DNA of 64,000 bases from Caldicellulosiruptor changbaiensis (GTDB lineage: Bacteria; Bacillota; Thermoanaerobacteria; Caldicellulosiruptorales; Caldicellulosiruptoraceae): assembly GCF_003999255.1 (NCBI RefSeq), contig NZ_CP034791.1:1156501-1220500 (forward strand), written 5' to 3'. The notes beneath the pieces are model-generated. The model ran no database searches and had not been told where the DNA came from. It saw nothing but the letters and a program-made list of their open reading frames with translations. Numbering within the stretch: the stretch's first letter is position 1; the number at the start of each line of letters is the position of its first letter. This document shows, piece after piece, positions 57,993 to 64,000 of the stretch. Position numbers and translations under genes: made by a program.

Positions 57993-59294
57993 ATGATATG
58001 GTCAGAATATGAAAAACTAAACAGAAAACAATATGAAGAACTGCAACTTGAAAGGCTTAAAAGGACGGTAGAAAGGGTTTATGAAAATGTTCCTTTTTAC
58101 CGTAAAAAATTTGATGAAATTGGAGTAAAGCCACATCACATCAAAACTCTTAAAGACATTCAGCTTCTTCCTTTCACAACAAAGGATGATTTAAGAGAGA
58201 ACTATCCATATGGACTATTTACCGTCCCTTTGTCAAAGATTGTTAGAATTCATGCCTCCTCAGGTACAACAGGAAAACCTACAGTTGTAGGATATACCAA
58301 ACATGATATGGAAATCTGGACAGAGGTGGTTGCGAGAATTGTAACAGCAGCAGGGGTAAGAGAACATGACATTGCCCAGATAGCATTTGGCTATGGACTT
58401 TTTACAGGAGCGTTTGGACTTCATCAGGGTTTAGAGAGAGTTGGTGCAACTGTAATTCCTATTTCAAGTGGTAATACAGAAAAGCAGCTTATGGTAATGC
58501 AAGATTTTGGCGCAACAGTTTTGGTTTGCACTCCATCTTATGCACTTTACATGGATGAGGTTGCAAATGAACTCAATATTGACAGGTCAAAGCTGAAACT
58601 CAGGATAGGATTATTTGGTGCAGAGAGTTCAACAGTAGAGATGAGACGAGAGATTGAGAAAAAATGGGGTCTTTTTGCAACAGAAAACTATGGGTTGTCT
58701 GAGATTATTGGGCCGGGTGTTTCAGGAGAGTGCGAGTTTCGAGAAGGACTTCATATAAATGAAGACCATTTCTATCCAGAGATTATAAATCCCCAGACGG
58801 GTGAGGTCTTACCAGAGGGCGAAACAGGTGAGCTTGTTTTGACAACAATCACAAAAGAAGGAATGCCGCTTATAAGGTATAGGACAAGAGACATTACATC
58901 ACTAATTTATGAACCATGCAAATGTGGAAGGACAAATGTCAGAATGACCTCTGTAAAAGGACGCACAGACGATATGCTAATTATTCGAGGTGTGAATGTA
59001 TTTCCTTCGCAAATTGAAAGTGTTTTAATGGGAATAGAAGGAATTGGACCACATTATCAGCTGGTTGTTACAAAAAGAGGATATTTGGATGATTTAGAAG
59101 TACATGTTGAGCTTGTAGATGGGAAGCTTTTAGAAAGGTACGCTGAACTTGAAAAGCTGGAAAACAAGATAAAGCACAGAATTTATACAGTATTGGGGTT
59201 AAATGTAAAAGTAAAATTGGTAGAGCCAAAGACTCTTGAAAGAACAACTGGCAAGGCAAAAAGAGTTGTTGATTTGAGGAAGCAAACAAACTAA
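57993..59294 (+). CDS. paaK: Phenylacetate-CoA ligase (first of the operon)
   Basis: 433 residues, full length. AMP-forming ligase motifs: the P-loop [19 protein letters not shown], adenine site [12 protein letters not shown], hinge YRTRDIT with an adjacent CKCG cysteine pair, and the C-terminal lid [10 protein letters not shown]. It activates arylacetates, such as phenylacetate or indoleacetate, to CoA thioesters. Next to iorAB it could act on products of 2-oxo-acid oxidation or run in reverse to save ATP; that is inference. Confidence 0.93.
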   Translation: MIWSEYEKLNRKQYEELQLERLKRTVERVYENVPFYRKKFDEIGVKPHHIKTLKDIQLLPFTTKDDLRENYPYGLFTVPLSKIVRIHASSGTTGKPTVVGYTKHDMEIWTEVVARIVTAAGVREHDIAQIAFGYGLFTGAFGLHQGLERVGATVIPISSGNTEKQLMVMQDFGATVLVCTPSYALYMDEVANELNIDRSKLKLRIGLFGAESSTVEMRREIEKKWGLFATENYGLSEIIGPGVSGECEFREGLHINEDHFYPEIINPQTGEVLPEGETGELVLTTITKEGMPLIRYRTRDITSLIYEPCKCGRTNVRMTSVKGRTDDMLIIRGVNVFPSQIESVLMGIEGIGPHYQLVVTKRGYLDDLEVHVELVDGKLLERYAELEKLENKIKHRIYTVLGLNVKVKLVEPKTLERTTGKAKRVVDLRKQTN

Positions 59295-59326
59295 AAAAAC
59301 AAAGAATAAATTGGAGGCTGAGACTA

Positions 59327-61060
59327 TTGAGACGACTTATGCTTGGGAATCAAGCAGTTGCCAGAGGATGTTATGAAGCAGGTGTGAAGGTTGCAACTGC
59401 TTATCCTGGTACACCTTCAACAGAGATTACAGAGTTCATATCCCAGTACAGTGAGATTTACTGTGAATGGGCACCAAACGAAAAGGTGGCTTTGGAGGTT
59501 GCGATTGGGGCGGCTATCTATGGTAAAAGAGCAATATGTTCGATGAAACATGTGGGTTTGAATGTTGCCGCAGACCCCCTTTTTACTGTATCTTACACAG
59601 GGGTAAACGGCGGACTTTTAATAGCTGTTGCTGATGACCCTGGTATGCACTCTTCACAAAATGAGCAGGACACAAGAAACATTGCAAAGGCAGCAAAAGT
59701 GCCAGTTTTAGAGCCTGCTGACAGCCAAGAGTGTGTTGATTTTGTGAAAAAAGGTTTTGAAATAAGTGAAAAGTACGATACACCTGTAATTTTGCGCCTT
59801 ACAACAAGAGTTTCACATTCTCAATCAGTAGTGGAAGAAGATAGCCGAGTTGAAATAGATTATGGATACAAAAAGGATATTCAAAAGTATGTAATGATGC
59901 CAGCGATGGCACGAAAAAGGCATGAAATTGTTGAAAAGAGGTTAAATGACTTAAAGGAGTTTGCCGAAAAAACAGAGCTTAATAGAATTGAGGAAGGTGA
60001 AAGTAATTTAGCCTTTATCACAGCAGGTATAGCTTACCAGTATGTAAAAGAAGCATATCCTGACGCTTGGGTTTTAAAATTGGGTATGGTTTATCCTCTG
60101 CCAGAGAGGTTAGTTAAAGATTTTTGCAGCAAGTTTGAAAAGGTCTATATTGTTGAAGAGCTTGACCCTTTTTTAGAAGAAAATATAAAGGCAATGGGAA
60201 TAAGAAATGCAGTTGGCAAAGAGATCTTTAAGATGACAGGTGAATATTCCCCTACGTTCATAAAATCGGCAATTGAAAAAACGCAAGTTGAGCCTCCTTA
60301 TAAACTGAATGAAGAGCTTGCTCCAAGACTTCCTGTTTTATGCCCTGGCTGCCCTCACAGAGGTATCTTTTACGTTTTAAGCAAAATAAAAGACATTATC
60401 ATAACAGGTGATATAGGTTGTTATACGTTGGGGGCTCTTTCGCCTTTTAATGCTATGGATACATGTATTTGTATGGGTGCAAGTGTTGGAATGGCTCATG
60501 GCATTTCAAAGGCCTCAGATAAGAAGGCTAAAGTAGTTGCAGTCATAGGTGATTCAACCTTTGTTCACTCTGGAATAACTGGGCTTATTGATGCTGTTTA
60601 TAACAAATCTGACATGCTACTTTTGATATTGGATAACTCCACAACTGGAATGACAGGGCATCAAGACCATCCAGCAACTGGATATACAATTAGGGGAGAG
60701 GAGACTTTTAAACTTGACTTGGTTAGTCTTTGCAAAACTATAGGATGTTCAGTTGTCGAAGAGATAAACCCATACAATATCAATGAGAACATCAAAAAAA
60801 TAAGTACACTAATCGACAAGCCAGGTGTTAAGGTTTTAATTGTCAAAGCACCTTGCAGACTTCATAGAAGGTATAAATATGTATTATCAAAAAGATACAT
60901 TGACAAAAATAAATGCAAAAACTGTAAACTATGTTTGAGCTTAGGCTGTCCTGCTATATCACTTAAAGAGGTACCTACGATTGACCAGAACTTGTGTCTT
61001 GCATGTGGTATGTGCGAAAGTATCTGCAGATTTGGAGCAATCAGTAGTGTAAAGGAGTAG
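59327..61060 (+). CDS. iorA: Indolepyruvate:ferredoxin oxidoreductase, alpha subunit
   Basis: 577 residues, TTG start behind TGGAGGC. N-terminal pyruvate-ferredoxin-oxidoreductase domain (ATAYPGTPSTEITEFI), central transketolase-like part, TPP-binding C-terminal domain (GDIGCYTLGALSPFN; VIGDSTFVHSGITGLIDAVY). The last ~55 residues hold two Fe-S motifs (CKNCKLCLSLGCP and CLACGMCESICRFGA). It converts aryl pyruvates from aromatic amino acids to aryl-acetyl-CoA, reducing ferredoxin. Eight bases before iorB. Confidence 0.95.
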   Translation: MRRLMLGNQAVARGCYEAGVKVATAYPGTPSTEITEFISQYSEIYCEWAPNEKVALEVAIGAAIYGKRAICSMKHVGLNVAADPLFTVSYTGVNGGLLIAVADDPGMHSSQNEQDTRNIAKAAKVPVLEPADSQECVDFVKKGFEISEKYDTPVILRLTTRVSHSQSVVEEDSRVEIDYGYKKDIQKYVMMPAMARKRHEIVEKRLNDLKEFAEKTELNRIEEGESNLAFITAGIAYQYVKEAYPDAWVLKLGMVYPLPERLVKDFCSKFEKVYIVEELDPFLEENIKAMGIRNAVGKEIFKMTGEYSPTFIKSAIEKTQVEPPYKLNEELAPRLPVLCPGCPHRGIFYVLSKIKDIIITGDIGCYTLGALSPFNAMDTCICMGASVGMAHGISKASDKKAKVVAVIGDSTFVHSGITGLIDAVYNKSDMLLLILDNSTTGMTGHQDHPATGYTIRGEETFKLDLVSLCKTIGCSVVEEINPYNINENIKKISTLIDKPGVKVLIVKAPCRLHRRYKYVLSKRYIDKNKCKNCKLCLSLGCPAISLKEVPTIDQNLCLACGMCESICRFGAISSVKE

Positions 61061-61067
61061 TGGCGCG

Positions 61068-61661
61068 ATGAAAGAAAATCTCAACATATTAATAGTTGGG
61101 GTTGGTGGACAGGGAAATATTTTGTTGAGTAAGATTTTAGGTGAAGTATTTTTGAATGTAGGATATGATGTAAAAATATCAGAAGTCCATGGAATGGCGC
61201 AAAGAGGAGGCAGTGTTGTAACATATGTAAAGGCAGGCACGAAGGTATTTTCACCACTTATAGACAAAGCAGAGGCTGACTATATAATTGCATTTGAAAA
61301 GTTAGAAGCTCTGCGCTGGATTGAGTATTTAAAAAAAGAAGGGATTTTAATCTACTCTGACTATGAAATCCCTCCGATGAGTGTTATTACGGGGGTATAT
61401 AAGTATCCTGATGTGGATAAGATTGTAAAGAAGCTTGGAGTAAAGTTCTATAAGGTTGATATCCCATCTTTGCTCACTAAAGTAGGAAGTCCACGTGTTC
61501 AGAATACTATAATGTTAGGCGTGTTTAGCAGACTTATAGGAATTGAAGAAAGCTATTTTAGAAAGGCTATAGAGAATAATGTAAAACCAGAGTTTGTTGA
61601 GATAAATCTTAAGGCGTTTGCGATAGGTAGAAATGTAGATTTAGGTGAGGTGAAGATTTAA
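61068..61661 (+). CDS. iorB: Indolepyruvate:ferredoxin oxidoreductase, beta subunit
   Basis: 197 residues of the POR gamma-domain type: [40 protein letters not shown], and [15 protein letters not shown]. It pairs with IorA. One base before the next ligase gene start, so translation is coupled. Confidence 0.95.
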   Translation: MKENLNILIVGVGGQGNILLSKILGEVFLNVGYDVKISEVHGMAQRGGSVVTYVKAGTKVFSPLIDKAEADYIIAFEKLEALRWIEYLKKEGILIYSDYEIPPMSVITGVYKYPDVDKIVKKLGVKFYKVDIPSLLTKVGSPRVQNTIMLGVFSRLIGIEESYFRKAIENNVKPEFVEINLKAFAIGRNVDLGEVKI

Positions 61662-61662
61662 G

Positions 61663-62964
61663 ATGAGATATTGGGATGAACATATGGAGTGTATGGAGAG
61701 GGGTACATTGCAGGAAATTCAACTAAAACGCTTGGTTGAGACAGTAAAAAGAGTTTATACAAGTGTTCCGTATTACAGAAAAAAGATGCAGGAGTTAGGG
61801 CTTATTCCTGAGGATGTAAAAGACTTAAGTGACCTACAAAAACTTCCATTTACAACAAAACAAGACCTAAGAGACAACTATCCATATGGTCTTTTTGCTG
61901 TGCCATTAAGTGAGATTGTGAGAATCCATGCATCATCTGGTACAACTGGAAAACCCACAGTTGTAGGATATACCAAACATGACATCGGGATCTGGTCTGA
62001 GGTTATGGCAAGAACACTTGTTGCAGCAGGGGCAGATAAGCATTCATTTGTCCAGATTGCATATGGTTATGGACTTTTCACAGGTGGTCTTGGAGTACAC
62101 TATGGTGCAGAGAGAATTGGTGCATCTGTCATACCAATTTCATCAGGCAATACAAAAAGACAGATTCAGCTAATGGTTGACTTTGGAACAACGCTTTTGG
62201 CTTGTACACCATCTTACGCACTTTATCTTGCTGAAACAATGGAGGAAATGGGAATTGACAAGTCTCAATTGAAGCTCAAGTCAGGTGTATTTGGAGCAGA
62301 GCCATGGTCTGAAAATATGAGAAAAGAGATAGAGTCAAAGCTCAATATTAAGGCATATGATATCTATGGGCTTTCTGAGATAATTGGCCCAGGTGTTGCT
62401 TTTGAGTGCGAATACCAGTGTGGTATGCACATAAATGAAGATCATTTCTTACCTGAAATAATAAATCCTGAAACAGGAGAGGTATTAGGTGAGGGAGAGT
62501 ATGGTGAGCTTGTATTTACTACAATAACAAAAGAGGGACTTCCTCTTATAAGATACAGAACAAGGGATATAACAGCTCTTCACTATGACAGGTGCAAATG
62601 TGGCAGGACACTTGTTAGAATGGAAAAGGTTATTGGCAGAACTGATGACATGATAATAATAAGAGGTGTGAATGTTTTCCCATCTCAGATAGAAAGTGTT
62701 TTGCTTGAGATGGGCGAGGTTGAACCTCATTATCAGTTAATTGTGGACAGGGTCAATAACCTTGATGTTTTAGAAGTTTTGGTAGAGGTTTCTGAAAGAA
62801 TGTTCTCAGATGAGGTCAAAAAGCTTGAACAGCTTGAAAAGAAAATAACAAAAGCAATTGAAGATACACTTGGAATCTCTGTTAAGGTAAGGCTTGTTGA
62901 GCCAAAGACAATTGAGCGAAGTGAAGGAAAGGCAAAAAGAGTAATTGACAAGAGAAAGATATAA
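61663..62964 (+). CDS. paaK: Phenylacetate-CoA ligase (second of the operon)
   Basis: 433 residues, the same length as and closely similar to the copy at 57993 (identical stretch [49 protein letters not shown]). Differences concentrate around the substrate region ([20 protein letters not shown] versus [17 protein letters not shown]), suggesting a different aryl acid. The pair flanking iorAB is the notable arrangement. Confidence 0.93.
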   Translation: MRYWDEHMECMERGTLQEIQLKRLVETVKRVYTSVPYYRKKMQELGLIPEDVKDLSDLQKLPFTTKQDLRDNYPYGLFAVPLSEIVRIHASSGTTGKPTVVGYTKHDIGIWSEVMARTLVAAGADKHSFVQIAYGYGLFTGGLGVHYGAERIGASVIPISSGNTKRQIQLMVDFGTTLLACTPSYALYLAETMEEMGIDKSQLKLKSGVFGAEPWSENMRKEIESKLNIKAYDIYGLSEIIGPGVAFECEYQCGMHINEDHFLPEIINPETGEVLGEGEYGELVFTTITKEGLPLIRYRTRDITALHYDRCKCGRTLVRMEKVIGRTDDMIIIRGVNVFPSQIESVLLEMGEVEPHYQLIVDRVNNLDVLEVLVEVSERMFSDEVKKLEQLEKKITKAIEDTLGISVKVRLVEPKTIERSEGKAKRVIDKRKI

Positions 62965-63025
62965 ATAAATGGGTATTAATATAATTAGTAGGTGAGTTTG
63001 AAAATATTCAGGAGGGTTTTTAAGA

Positions 63026-63457
63026 ATGTATGTAAAGCAGATTTCTGTGTTTTTAGAAAACAAGTCAGGAAGACTTGCTGAGGTGACAAGTATTTTAGGG
63101 AAGAACAACATTGACATCTCAGCTCTCTCAATTGCTGATACAACAGACTTTGGTATTTTGAGACTAATTGTTAACAAGCCTGATTTAGCTTTGCAGGTTC
63201 TAAAAGAAAATGGATTTACAGTTTCTGCAACAGACGTGATTGCAATAGCTGTTGAAGACAAACCAGGCGGTCTTGCAAAAGTGCTTGATATTCTATATAA
63301 AAACGACATAGGAATTGAATACATGTATGCTTTTGTAGGAAAGATAACTGATGAAGCTCTTGTAATCTTGAAAGTTGAAAATGGCGATTATGCAGTAAAT
63401 GTCTTAAAAGAAAACAATGTTAGGATACTGTCAGCAAATGAGGTTTATTCTCTGTAA
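63026..63457 (+). CDS. Tandem ACT-domain protein
   Basis: 143 residues made of two ACT domains ([20 protein letters not shown] and [20 protein letters not shown]). Stand-alone double-ACT proteins next to paaK or iorAB are common and are thought to sense amino acids allosterically; no catalytic domain is present. Binding an aromatic amino acid is the natural guess. Last gene of the operon. Confidence 0.9.
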   Translation: MYVKQISVFLENKSGRLAEVTSILGKNNIDISALSIADTTDFGILRLIVNKPDLALQVLKENGFTVSATDVIAIAVEDKPGGLAKVLDILYKNDIGIEYMYAFVGKITDEALVILKVENGDYAVNVLKENNVRILSANEVYSL

Positions 63458-63481
63458 GGAATTAATCTGAATAAGGTGAAA

Positions 63482-63513
63482 GGCAGAAGGGAATTTCCCT
63501 CTGCCGTTTTTTT
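63482..63513. terminator. Bidirectional terminator between ACT gene and SASP gene
   Basis: GGCAGAAGGGAA / TTCCCTCTGCC hairpin (one mismatch) followed by seven Ts on the plus strand. It sits between convergent genes. Confidence 0.85.
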
Positions 63514-63514
63514 G

Positions 63515-63712
63515 TTACTGCTGGTTCTTTGCCCTGTTTTGATAGTCCTGAATCATCTTTTTGACCATATATCCACCAACAGTTCCTGCTTGCTTTGTGG
63601 TAATGTTTGGATTGTAGTTGTCAAGAGTTACGCCAACCTCTTGGGCTGTTTCTTGTTTTAATTTATCCAGCTGAGGAGCAGCTTCTGGAACAAGCCTTTT
63701 TCTCCTTGGCAT
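63515..63712 (-). CDS. Alpha/beta-type small acid-soluble spore protein
   Basis: 65 residues, ATG behind AAAGGAGGAAA. It has the GPR protease-type segment (KQETAQEVGVTLDNY) and the DNA-binding signature TVGGYMVKKMI. These proteins coat spore DNA. It shows that the organism belongs to a spore-forming lineage. No convincing sigma-G promoter could be fixed by eye. Confidence 0.93.
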   Translation of the reverse strand: MPRRKRLVPEAAPQLDKLKQETAQEVGVTLDNYNPNITTKQAGTVGGYMVKKMIQDYQNRAKNQQ

Positions 63713-63881
63713 GAATTTTTCCTCCTTTTTTCTCGGTGATTATTTGAGATTTCAATATTAATTTTGTTCTGATTTTGCTCCAAATATTAAGAAAAAAATG
63801 GGACCATATGATATTATAATTCCATGTACAAAATGTTATAATAAAGCTTGTTAAATGAAAAAACTTTGAGGGGGATAAAAC

Positions 63882-64000
63882 TTGGAAAATAGAGGAATTT
63901 ATTATATAGATTTTGGTACTCAAGCACACTTCATTGAAGAGATTGAAAAGATGAACTCAGAGTATTATTTTAAAAATGGGAAAAACAGAACATATCACAT
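63882..64000 (+). CDS. Probable MiaB N-terminus (truncated by window end)
   Basis: TTG start behind GAGGGGGATAAAAC. The visible 39 residues (EEIEKMNSEYYFKNGKNRTY, then H) resemble the N-terminal extension of clostridial MiaB tRNA methylthiotransferases, just before the expected TFGCQMN motif, which lies outside the window. The diagnostic part is missing, so the name is tentative and I give no gene symbol. Confidence 0.45.
   Translation, partial: MENRGIYYIDFGTQAHFIEEIEKMNSEYYFKNGKNRTYH

Noticed and set aside
57993-62964. The two PaaK genes as an assembly duplication
   Set aside because: They differ throughout at the protein level, have different start regions, and are separated by unique iorAB sequence.

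Overview
The window is AT-rich chromosomal DNA of a thermophilic, spore-forming, anaerobic low-GC Firmicute. Caldicellulosiruptor or a close relative is my best guess. Support comes from the classic Firmicute gene orders (yicC-remA-gmk-rpoZ-coaBC-priA-def-fmt; rsmB-rlmN-prpC-prkC-rsgA-rpe; rimP-nusA-ylxR-infB-rbfA-nrnA-truB-ribF-rpsO-pnp), an alpha/beta-type small acid-soluble spore protein, a CtsR-type heat-shock operator and clustered PaaK plus indolepyruvate:ferredoxin oxidoreductase genes. The species is not proven by the sequence.

Layout. 1-4.35 kb: the 3' end of a phenylacetate-CoA ligase gene, an unknown membrane protein, a DUF421/DUF4363 pair, an unknown protein and a CoA-binding protein. 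4.36-18.03 kb: an integrated element inserted in a tRNA-Thr(CGT) gene and bounded by 45-bp direct repeats. 18.1-22.0 kb: a DUF89 phosphatase-like gene, convergent with a hydantoinase-like plus histone-deacetylase-like gene pair. 22.2-36.4 kb: housekeeping genes for nucleotide and CoA metabolism, replication restart, N-formylmethionine handling, rRNA methylation, Ser/Thr signalling and ribosome assembly. 36.5-46.8 kb: the nusA-infB operon, then rpsO and pnp. 46.8-54.5 kb: a split ThrE-type exporter, glyA, rarA, malic enzyme, a diguanylate cyclase and nrdR. 54.6-57.8 kb: hsp20-clpB behind a CtsR box. 57.9-63.5 kb: a paaK-iorA-iorB-paaK-ACT operon for 2-oxo-acid/aryl-acid metabolism. The end holds an SASP gene and the first codons of a probable miaB.

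The element is the accessory part. Its integrase, CHC2-Toprim-DUF927 replication protein, second XRE regulator, sigma-like factor, terminase-small-like gene and several small genes carry frameshifts or in-frame stops, about 14 lesions. The flanking ~50 kb shows none. The XRE repressor, a Uma2-family nuclease, a HigB/HigA-ImmA pair with a trailing HicB, and a complete HicAB pair are all open. This looks like a dead mobile element whose addiction and regulatory genes persist. Beside the dead replication gene lies an array of nine 9-10 bp motifs (core ACTGGTTAG), either an iteron-type origin or a multi-site operator. Other readable DNA signals are integrase arm-type repeats at both ends, autoregulatory operators for HicAB and for the XRE repressor, an S15-type leader before rpsO, and a run of 24 adenines before the diguanylate cyclase gene.
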